Source: Thermoplasmata archaeon
GTDB lineage: Archaea; Thermoplasmatota; E2; UBA202; DSCA01
Assembly (NCBI GenBank): GCA_021159125.1
Contig: JAGGSL010000003.1
Coordinates: forward strand, 1-8,515
Direction of reading: 5' to 3'
DNA length: 8,515 nucleotides
Numbering within the stretch: position 1 is the stretch's first letter; every line of letters begins with the position of its first letter. The notes under the pieces were generated by a model that made no database searches, was not told where the DNA came from, and saw only the letters and a program-made list of their open reading frames with translations. Below are positions 1-6,085 of this stretch, piece by piece. A program made the position numbers and the translations under genes.

Positions 1-569
1 GTGCAAACGTGATTGTATGCGAGGTTGATGAGATAAGGGCGTTAGAGGCAGTGATGGACGGCTTCCGCGTCATGCGGATGGAGAAGGCGGCAAAAGTCGG
101 GGACATATTTGTGACTGTTACAGGAGATAAACATGTTATTGACAAAAATGTCATTGATGCGATGAAGGATGGGGCAATAGTTGCTAACTCGGGGCATTTT
201 GATAATGAAATAAATGTGCCTTATATCGAGGAAGTCGCGGAAAGAGCAGATAAAGTGAGGGAAAATGTCATGGAATACTGGATGAAAGACGGCAGAAAAA
301 TTTATGTTCTTGCCGAGGGCAGGCTCGTGAATTTGGCGGCTGCAGAGGGGCATCCCAGCGAGGTCATGGACATGTCATTCGCAAATCAGGCACTTGTGGC
401 TAAATGGATAATCAGCAATGGAAAAAATTTGGAAAACAAAGTTTATTCGGTTCCTGATGAAATCGACAGGGAGGTTGCAAGGAGGAAGCTTTCTGCAATG
501 GGCGTTGAAATAGACACGCTGACAGAGGAGCAGAAAAAATACATGGAAGACTGGAAGGAGGGGACATAA
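1..569 (+). CDS. ahcY: S-adenosylhomocysteine hydrolase (adenosylhomocysteinase), C-terminal part; 5' end outside the window
   Basis: This enzyme reversibly splits S-adenosylhomocysteine into adenosine and homocysteine in the cytoplasm, removing the product inhibitor of methyltransferases. The frame is open from base 3, so the gene begins before the window; a GTG at 9 is internal. Visible family landmarks are the end of the Rossmann NAD-binding domain (ANVIVCEVDEIRALEAVMDG, where the acidic residue after the strand normally contacts NAD ribose), the NSGHFDNEI motif that lines the NAD/substrate site, and RLVNLAAAEGHPSEVMDMSF with the conserved His of the GHP motif. The protein ends at about LTEEQKKYMEDWKEGT and lacks the KxxxxYRY tail of bacterial and eukaryotic enzymes, as is usual for archaeal forms. 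The usual Thr in VIVTEVDP is Cys here, a mild change. The stop is TAA at 567-569. Family assignment is near certain; the missing N-terminal half cannot be judged. Confidence 0.97.
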   Translation, partial: ANVIVCEVDEIRALEAVMDGFRVMRMEKAAKVGDIFVTVTGDKHVIDKNVIDAMKDGAIVANSGHFDNEINVPYIEEVAERADKVRENVMEYWMKDGRKIYVLAEGRLVNLAAAEGHPSEVMDMSFANQALVAKWIISNGKNLENKVYSVPDEIDREVARRKLSAMGVEIDTLTEEQKKYMEDWKEGT

Positions 570-612
570 ACAGCAAATAAGGTGAGAATCACATTTTAAA
601 TCCTTCCTGGGC

Positions 613-643
613 AATATATACAAATATGCTGAATTCCTTATAA
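613..643 (+). promoter_or_regulatory. Candidate TATA boxes upstream of the small signal-peptide ORF
   Basis: Two TATA-like elements lie in the 133-bp gap after ahcY: AATATATA at 613-620 and TTATAA at 638-643. With the usual archaeal spacing of about 26 bp they would start transcripts near 643 and 667. The second would place the start just 4 nt before the ATG of the 9-codon mini-ORF at 671. The assignment rests on position and AT-richness only; the second half of the gap is otherwise purine-rich leader sequence. Confidence 0.35.
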
Positions 644-670
644 CTGCGCGTATTGGGAGTGGAGGAATAT

Positions 671-700
671 ATGCTGGGAGGTAAAAAGTGGAGGCGATAA
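671..700 (+). CDS. Possible 9-codon upstream mini-ORF (leader peptide MLGGKKWRR)
   Basis: An ATG at 671 follows GGAGG (661-665) with a 5-nt spacer and encodes MLGGKKWRR before a TGA-independent TAA stop at 698-700. It ends 2 nt before the ATG of the 46-codon ORF and is in a different frame. The 8-bp string AGTGGAGG occurs at 658-665 and again at 687-694, so each of the two ATGs has its own copy of the same ribosome-binding context. This may be a translational leader or simply a duplicated start region. Nothing beyond the start context argues that the peptide is made. Confidence 0.25.
   Translation: MLGGKKWRR
690..694 (+). promoter_or_regulatory. Ribosome binding site (GGAGG) for the 46-codon ORF
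   Basis: GGAGG at 690-694 lies 8 nt before the ATG at 703. It is the clearest Shine-Dalgarno sequence on the plus strand in this window, where the other plus-strand starts appear leaderless, and it is the main reason to accept the short ORF that follows. Confidence 0.6.
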
Positions 701-702
701 AA

Positions 703-843
703 ATGAAAATGATAGCAATTTTGGCTTGTATGCTTCTGGTAACTACCATTCTGCCAGTGGTGGGGCCAATGGATGTTGATAAAACCGTGGCGGTGGAAAA
801 GAGCATACAAGCGGATAAAATAGCGACGGACAAAATGCGGTAA
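703..843 (+). CDS. 46-residue predicted secreted micro-protein, or the remnant 5' end of a secreted-protein gene
   Basis: The ORF encodes 46 residues. Residues 1-21 (MKMIAILACMLLVTTILPVVG) form a textbook signal peptide or single membrane segment: Lys near the N-terminus, a hydrophobic core with one Cys, then Pro/Gly before a polar stretch. Residues 22-46 are charged and hydrophilic (DVDKTVAVEKS, then Lys/Asp-rich to a terminal Arg). It has a well placed GGAGG and a normal ATG. The stop at 841-843 is followed 23 bp later by the convergent end of the GINS gene, so there is no room for a larger mature domain. Two readings are open: a genuine tiny secreted or membrane peptide, or the surviving start of a larger exported protein whose body was deleted. 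I recognise no family. Confidence 0.5.
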   Translation: MKMIAILACMLLVTTILPVVGPMDVDKTVAVEKSIQADKIATDKMR

Positions 844-866
844 TTTCCACAACGGGGGCTTTCAGA

Positions 867-1580
867 TTAATCTAAATCAACCCCTGCTTTTATTTCATCG
901 GCTGCCTTTCTCTTTATTAAAATTTCGGCGTTTTCTTTCGGCATGTATATTACATCCTCTTTTTTTAGAGAATAATTTTTCATATCGCTTCCGATAAAAG
1001 GAGGAATATCTTTTAGAACCCTTATTATTTTATCATCGTTCTTTTCATTGCTTTTAATTTCTTTGCCTTTTGCAGGCTCACTGCTGTTTGCATGAACTTC
1101 CTGCTTTTCATTTTTTTCTTCGCTCGCTCTCTGCGTTTTCCCCCCCTCAAAAATTACATTTCTATGTTCATGAAGAATTTTAAGCAAATTTTCGTAAAAT
1201 ATTTTCTCCTGATTTGTCATGAATTTCGGGGTATGGTCGCCGCCCCTCGCCGCTGAGAGGGCTGCCTGGACAATCTTTTTTTCCCTTCTTTCAAATATGC
1301 TTTTCCATATCCTTTTTGTATTTCTGAGTTCGTCCGATATGAGGATTATTTTTTTCGATGAAGGATTCTTGCTTTGTTCTTCCTCGAACCTTTTTTCGAG
1401 TTCTTTTATATAAATAAATACCTCTTTATAGAAGTCATTACCTATGTTTGTAAGCTCGGGGGACTGGCGTTCCATGTTTTCCAGGCTGCGGAGCTTTGCA
1501 TAACTGAAGTTTGTCATCAACTGCAAATTGGCGGCATGGTATTTATTTTTGATGATTGAACACTCAACAGAGGAAAGCAT
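867..1580 (-). CDS. Archaeal GINS complex subunit, Gins51/Gins15 (Sld5/Psf1-like) type
   Basis: GINS binds MCM and the Cdc45/GAN homologue in the archaeal replicative helicase. The 237-residue product shows the Gins51 order. An alpha-helical A domain (about 22-148) includes the characteristic RNTKRIWKSIFERREKKIVQ stretch at 86-105, followed by AALSAARGG. A charged, low-complexity Glu/Lys/Asn linker (about 149-184) follows. The small C-terminal B domain (185-232) has RVLKDIPPFIG and IYMPKENAEILIKRKAADEI, typical of the family. The first Met at 1580 lies downstream of a well placed TATA box, but family members usually begin near residue 22 (MTNFSYAKLRSLENMERQSP). An ATG there (1517) has its own AAATAAATA about 26 bp upstream, so the shorter start is a serious alternative. 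The 3' end faces the micro-ORF across 23 bp. Linkage to priS genes fits known archaeal replication gene neighbourhoods. Confidence 0.92.
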   Translation of the reverse strand: MLSSVECSIIKNKYHAANLQLMTNFSYAKLRSLENMERQSPELTNIGNDFYKEVFIYIKELEKRFEEEQSKNPSSKKIILISDELRNTKRIWKSIFERREKKIVQAALSAARGGDHTPKFMTNQEKIFYENLLKILHEHRNVIFEGGKTQRASEEKNEKQEVHANSSEPAKGKEIKSNEKNDDKIIRVLKDIPPFIGSDMKNYSLKKEDVIYMPKENAEILIKRKAADEIKAGVDLD

Positions 1581-1585
1581 TATGC

Positions 1586-1610
1586 TTATATATATTATGT
1601 AATATATTGG
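1586..1610. promoter_or_regulatory. Divergent, dyad-symmetric TATA promoter between the GINS gene and the large surface-protein gene
   Basis: Only 43 bp separate the two start codons (1580 minus, 1624 plus). The gap holds a perfect inverted repeat, ATATATTA-TG-TAATATAT, at 1590-1607. TTATATATA at 1586-1594 would act to the right, with transcription expected about 1615-1617, leaving a leader of roughly 7-9 nt. AATATATT at 1601-1608 would act to the left, with transcription expected near 1579-1580, i.e. a leaderless mRNA. Neither gene has a Shine-Dalgarno sequence, which agrees with leaderless or near-leaderless starts. Because the two boxes interlock, polymerase assembly in one direction should compete with the other. 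Confidence 0.65.
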
Positions 1611-1623
1611 ATAGTGTGAAACG

Positions 1624-4600
1624 ATGAAAACTCAAGGGAAGTATACATGGTCGCTGTCGATTTTTATCGTGGCAATGATGGTTTTGACGCCTCTGCTCTC
1701 GCTTTCATACGGCGAAGATGTAAGAGAGTTACCGTCAGGATTTGATGGTGTTTCCTGGAAAAAAGTCGTGCCGCTAAATAAAGTCACACTTGTAAAGTTT
1801 GACGAGAACAGTTATGTGGACGATTTTGCTTATATGGCTGCAATACCCTCAAGTGTTTTTTATGATGATAATACAGACAAAATTTATTCTAACCCCCTCC
1901 TATTTTATGAACCCTCAAAGCAGTACAGCAAGGAGGAGCTTTCCCTGAATGCACGGCAGGGATTGAATTATTTCATGGAAGACTGGATCGCTTATACCAA
2001 AAAGCTTGGAAAAGTTGAAGCCATAAATCTTGGAAATGAAAGACCTTGGAGCGCAAGCAACTACACCCGCATAAATTCCCAGGATCCTGTTGAAATAGCA
2101 AATAGCATTGCCCTAAACGACTGGTCTTATGCTGACAGTGCAGTTGTTGCGGTGCTTGGAGAAATGGGAGAGAAGGGAAATAAAACATCTGGCACCTTAA
2201 AAGGCACTTTATCCCCCAAAGAGATAAAGGAAATACGTCAGAGCGCCGTAAAGCAGGATTCAATTGCTCCCCAATATAATGATTTTTATGTTGGCGATGA
2301 GTACAAATACATAAAGGCAAATCTGACATGGCCTTCAGTGAGCTGGCTCCCTACGCTGTCATTTGTTGCAACCCTGGGGCTGCTTCAGGGAGGTCTGACA
2401 ATGCCTTCTGCTGACCCCGACCTTCATCTTTATTGCGACTACGAAGGCGGTTTAATGCAGGTAGCATCTTCGCAAAACTGGAATATCATGATAGGGCCGC
2501 ATGAGGATTGCGGGAGTTACATCTACACATCAGGAAACTGGAAGACCGCTGTTGTGGACATCCCGACAAAAGGGCTGATAGGGGAGAGGCATGATACCAT
2601 ACTCGACAGAATGAAAGACATACTGATGGGCAGGGTGACATATTACATAGACATATCTTTATACCCTGGAAGCGAAGTGGATATTCCTGATGTACCTCCG
2701 TTCATGTGCAGGAATGCAGATTTTACTTTAAGCTGGAACGGCGATGGAAAGCTTGGGCTTATCATCGTAGATGAAAACAATGTGCCTGTTGGCGAGGCAG
2801 TGTCCACCAATGTCACAAAACAGCAGACCCTTCATCTCGACCAGCTTGGAGAGGGAAAATACAAAGCTGTTATTGTTCAACTCAGCGGAATTGATAAGCC
2901 CGTGGATTATACTCTAAAATATTCATGGGGAGTGGGTATGGAAGAGGATGATGCAGATTATCTGATGAATGCTGCTGAAGGAGCGGTTGTTGCGTCCATC
3001 ACGAATTCCCCGCTGCTTTACACATCCCCTAGCAAACTCAATTCTGGCATAAAAACCATCGTTAACAAACTCGGCATAGATAATATTTATCTGGTCGATA
3101 TAGGAAACCACTCCTCTCCGGACATAAGAGACGAGCTTGAGAGTATTTGCAGCATAAAGAAGGAGTATTATAATTTAACTTCCATGTATAAAGATATAAG
3201 GGGCTGGACTGATTCAGATGACATTGTTTTTTCAACAATCGACCCCTGGACATACTGGCTGGTGGAAAAATTAAAGCCAGAGGGGGAGAAAAAAGGTGCT
3301 TTCTACATCGGCCCTGCTGCTTATCTGGCAGCCCATCACGGTGCTCCCGTAATTGCCGTTGATATGCATCCGCCGCTTTCAAGAGCTGTTACATGGCACA
3401 ACAACTGGTGGAAGGAGCATGCAACAAGAGACGACGAGCCAAATGTAGCGGCAATGTATCTTACGAGCAAGGAGGTTTATGATTTTCTCGGGCAGGTGGG
3501 CCTTGACAAGCCAGGGGAGAGAGAAAACATTATTACAGTAGCGGGGCAATTTGATATTGGTGTGCCATGGGATAGATCATTTGTTGGCGCTGCAAATGCC
3601 GGCAGGATAATAGGCACTCCGGTCGACACCTCATACTGGATATCGAGAAGCGTTTTTTATCCTGCGGTGATATTTGCAAACCCTGCTGTTAGCGATAAAG
3701 GAGTAGCGCTCATAAACGGCAGCAAGAGCACAAGGAAAGCGAGTGGCATGCTTGACATAATAAAGCCGAGCCAGGAAGAGCAGATAAAGTATCCGATTTT
3801 GTGTTCCTATATCACTTACTGTTACAGATTCAACGAGAGGGCAAGCAAGTACTGGGGTTTCAATTACACAACTGCCAATGGTATCACCCCATTTGACCAA
3901 CCGTCGACAAACCCGATAGACAGCAATGTCCTTGAAAAATACGGCAAGTATGGCTCTTACTGGCCTGATCTGACCGAGCCCGAAGTGATTCCGTTCTATC
4001 TGGACAAGTCAGGATATCAAATGGCATTTTCTACGAATTTCTCTGCCACAGTGGAGAATTTGAACAAAGGCGTTATCGCATGGTTTGAGACAACCCATGG
4101 ATGGCATCACAACTCTGGAAGTATTGCGTTCTGGAATCCTTACGGTGCGCCTGGATTTGCTGGAGTGAATGTGACTTTGCCAACTGTTGAGCCAAACCCG
4201 TGGAGGGGGTACGAGATATACCTGCCGGGATGGCTTGACGGCTCCACAGAAGAGCCAGACGTGCTTTCGCAGAGCAAAAAGCTGGGGATTGACATTGTTC
4301 CTGCAAAAGCAAGCGATCTGCCTTTCGCTCAGTATATACCGGTGATTAAGAATACGGGATATGACGGTGTTGTAATAACGGTTCTCTTCGGAAGGTTAAG
4401 GACAAAGGATTATACTGGCTACGAACTTGACGAAGCCCTTAAGAATATTCATTCTGCAGGATTCAATGCAGGTTCATGCCTGATATCAAATACATATCTC
4501 CACCTCACATTGATAAGGCACGGGAGCGTTTATCAGGTTATTGATCCATGGGAAACATCATGGTACAGCGCTTTTGCCTCCGAAATGTTTGCGAGAGACC

Positions 4601-4941
4601 TTGCACTTGGAAAAAGCGTTGGAGAGGCGTACACAGACAGCATTTTGACCACAGGCATAGGATATCTTATAAAGCAGTGGTGGTGGGACATAAAGGAAAA
4701 TCTATGCTACTTCGGCGATCCGAACCTGCACATGTGGTCTCCTGCTTACAGCTGGGAGGAGCCGGATTCAATGGCAAAAGGCACGGTTAGTGGGCATGCC
4801 CCGTTCGGTGCAACGGAATACCCGCATGAGGCAAAAGGCGGTGAATATTCCACTTACATCATAGCTCTGATAGTGATTCTTTTCGCAGCAGGCGGCGGCT
4901 ACTTCGGGCTAAAATTCAAGAAAATAAAGGCTAAAAAGTAG
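1624..4941 (+). CDS. Large exported, C-terminally anchored surface protein with a probable C25 (gingipain-like) caspase-fold domain
   Basis: The 1105-residue protein begins with a signal peptide (about 1-30, hydrophobic core SIFIVAMMVLTPLLSLS). It ends with one membrane helix (about 1078-1096) and a Lys-rich tail, so most of it lies outside the cell. About ten N-X-S/T sequons suggest glycosylation. An N-terminal module spans roughly 40-255. A beta-rich, jellyroll or pre-peptidase-like section (about 260-435) starts at ADPDLHLY. A Rossmann-like segment follows (about 450-520). The C-terminal half resembles peptidase C25: NAGRIIG (658-664), where gingipain-like proteins have a GRI/GRL motif; THGWHH with H825-G826 as candidate catalytic His; GSCLISN with C952 as candidate nucleophile; GKSVGEAY; and the family-like terminal FGDPNL (1030-1035). 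The 127-residue His-Cys spacing is far longer than in gingipains, implying an insertion or an inactive enzyme. The C25 reading is motif-based and moderate in confidence; the gene itself is certain. Confidence 0.9.
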   Translation: MKTQGKYTWSLSIFIVAMMVLTPLLSLSYGEDVRELPSGFDGVSWKKVVPLNKVTLVKFDENSYVDDFAYMAAIPSSVFYDDNTDKIYSNPLLFYEPSKQYSKEELSLNARQGLNYFMEDWIAYTKKLGKVEAINLGNERPWSASNYTRINSQDPVEIANSIALNDWSYADSAVVAVLGEMGEKGNKTSGTLKGTLSPKEIKEIRQSAVKQDSIAPQYNDFYVGDEYKYIKANLTWPSVSWLPTLSFVATLGLLQGGLTMPSADPDLHLYCDYEGGLMQVASSQNWNIMIGPHEDCGSYIYTSGNWKTAVVDIPTKGLIGERHDTILDRMKDILMGRVTYYIDISLYPGSEVDIPDVPPFMCRNADFTLSWNGDGKLGLIIVDENNVPVGEAVSTNVTKQQTLHLDQLGEGKYKAVIVQLSGIDKPVDYTLKYSWGVGMEEDDADYLMNAAEGAVVASITNSPLLYTSPSKLNSGIKTIVNKLGIDNIYLVDIGNHSSPDIRDELESICSIKKEYYNLTSMYKDIRGWTDSDDIVFSTIDPWTYWLVEKLKPEGEKKGAFYIGPAAYLAAHHGAPVIAVDMHPPLSRAVTWHNNWWKEHATRDDEPNVAAMYLTSKEVYDFLGQVGLDKPGERENIITVAGQFDIGVPWDRSFVGAANAGRIIGTPVDTSYWISRSVFYPAVIFANPAVSDKGVALINGSKSTRKASGMLDIIKPSQEEQIKYPILCSYITYCYRFNERASKYWGFNYTTANGITPFDQPSTNPIDSNVLEKYGKYGSYWPDLTEPEVIPFYLDKSGYQMAFSTNFSATVENLNKGVIAWFETTHGWHHNSGSIAFWNPYGAPGFAGVNVTLPTVEPNPWRGYEIYLPGWLDGSTEEPDVLSQSKKLGIDIVPAKASDLPFAQYIPVIKNTGYDGVVITVLFGRLRTKDYTGYELDEALKNIHSAGFNAGSCLISNTYLHLTLIRHGSVYQVIDPWETSWYSAFASEMFARDLALGKSVGEAYTDSILTTGIGYLIKQWWWDIKENLCYFGDPNLHMWSPAYSWEEPDSMAKGTVSGHAPFGATEYPHEAKGGEYSTYIIALIVILFAAGGGYFGLKFKKIKAKK

Positions 4942-6085
4942 CTACTTTTCTTGCAACAAGGAAAACAGCCAGGTATTCAGGCACTTCTGCTTCTCCCGGA
5001 GTTAGGTTAAAGTTCTCACCCTTCATTTTTATTTTGAAGGGTCTGGTTACTTTAACCTTCACCTTGTCTTCTCCGAACACAACTGCGTCGTCCAGCGGAT
5101 TGAATTCTTCTATTTCATCTATTTTCACTGCCTGCACCCTCAACCCTGTTTTCCCGTGAAGCGAGCCAGGCAGGCGTATCAGCCTTTTTATATCTGAGGT
5201 TACAGGCTCGTCTGGTTTTCCTGTCGAGAGGGAAACGGCAACTTCGTCTATGGCGCTTTTCAAAAAAAATCTCCTTATTTCAGGTGACTGGTCCAGGAGC
5301 CCTTCCTCAATCCTTTTTATTCTTTCGTCGGACAAACTTTCCATTATCTTTTCTGCCCTGGTCCTGCTTATGCCATACTCCATGAGCTTCTCAATGCCTT
5401 TGTCACCTTTCCGTATTTCTTTTACTGTTTCTATGATCGCCCTGCTTATCCTGCCCCGCCATCCCGGCTCGTCGGGTCGGGGCATTTCAAGGCGTTTTAT
5501 GGGAACAACTTTCTCCCCGTATCTTTTTGTTTCCACGACCTTTTCTCCGAATATATCTTTTGCATCAAGTCCCCTGCCTGTTATGTAGTCAACGATTTCT
5601 CTTCTTTCCTGGCTTCCGAGCTGGAAAACTTCCGGATGTTTGACATGGCAGTGGTAGCCTCGCCCTCCGCTGAAATATATCTCAACGTTTTTTTCCCCGA
5701 ATCCGAAATCATCCAGCAGAAATGAAAGCAGTTTCTGCAACTCCTTTTTCACAAGTTTAAGCATTTCCCCATAGTCCATTTTTTCTGCTCCCGGAAGATG
5801 GTCTGCATCCAAATCAAATATGAGGTCTGCGCCCATCCAGTTTTTTTCATTCATGGTCGGCGCATCCGGCTTTTCGTAGTATGCAGAGGAGTAATAGGCA
5901 TGCATTGGCACCCTCCTTCTGAGAATAGATAGCAGCTCTTCCCTCCTTTTGAACGATATGTGCCTTACCATCTGCTTTTCTCCCCAGAAGATGAATGCAT
6001 ACTCTCTCCTTGAAAATCTCTCCGGGAACGATATCTCCGGTTTGAGATAATACGACTGGAATGCTTTTTTCAGAAAGTCATTCAT
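4931..6085 (-). CDS. priS: DNA primase, small catalytic subunit PriS
   Basis: PriS is the catalytic subunit of the archaeal/eukaryotic primase and makes primers for replication with PriL. From the start at 6085 the protein has 384 residues. The catalytic pair is in ADLIFDLDADHL (D91, D93). The nucleotide-binding SGGRGYHCHV follows (139-148, H145). The third metal ligand and triphosphate site are in SDIKRLIRLPGSLHGKTGL (D298, H310). The frame opens further upstream to 6142 inside priL, but ATG 6085 is preferred: GGAGGAG lies just upstream, the ATG overlaps the priL TGA as ATGA, and MNDFLKKAFQSYY is a normal PriS beginning. No Cys/His zinc knuckle follows the DxD motif, unlike Pyrococcus, Sulfolobus or human forms. 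I recall this as typical of several euryarchaeal lineages, so probably not a defect. The 3' end overlaps the convergent surface-protein gene by 11 bp. Confidence 0.97.
   Translation of the reverse strand: MNDFLKKAFQSYYLKPEISFPERFSRREYAFIFWGEKQMVRHISFKRREELLSILRRRVPMHAYYSSAYYEKPDAPTMNEKNWMGADLIFDLDADHLPGAEKMDYGEMLKLVKKELQKLLSFLLDDFGFGEKNVEIYFSGGRGYHCHVKHPEVFQLGSQERREIVDYITGRGLDAKDIFGEKVVETKRYGEKVVPIKRLEMPRPDEPGWRGRISRAIIETVKEIRKGDKGIEKLMEYGISRTRAEKIMESLSDERIKRIEEGLLDQSPEIRRFFLKSAIDEVAVSLSTGKPDEPVTSDIKRLIRLPGSLHGKTGLRVQAVKIDEIEEFNPLDDAVVFGEDKVKVKVTRPFKIKMKGENFNLTPGEAEVPEYLAVFLVARKVATF
4934..4949. repeat. 16-bp perfect palindrome across the overlapping 3' ends of the surface-protein gene and priS; possible bidirectional terminator
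   Basis: AAAAGTAGCTACTTTT is a perfect inverted repeat. It contains the plus-strand TAG (4939-4941) of the surface-protein gene and lies next to the minus-strand TAG (4931-4933) of priS, so both reading frames end in the same element. Read in either direction it ends in a short T run (TTTTC to the right, TTTTT to the left), which is what archaeal RNA polymerase prefers for termination. The T runs are short, so efficiency is uncertain. Confidence 0.5.

Noticed and set aside
589..852. Minus-strand open frame of 87 codons opposite the micro-ORF
   Set aside because: Its product is His/Tyr/Phe-rich without family features and it is the antisense of a region with a good plus-strand ribosome-binding site and signal peptide.
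864..873. AGATTAATCT palindrome at the GINS stop, considered as a terminator
   Set aside because: Only 10 bp, no T run of useful length next to it on either strand; likely chance in AT-rich sequence.
2995..3180. Resemblance of residues about 455-520 of the surface protein to cell-wall-binding type 2 repeats
   Set aside because: The ITNSPLLYTSPSKLNSGIKTIVNKLG pattern is suggestive in parts, but there is a single copy and no recurring GG signature; a generic Rossmann-like segment of a larger fold explains it equally well.
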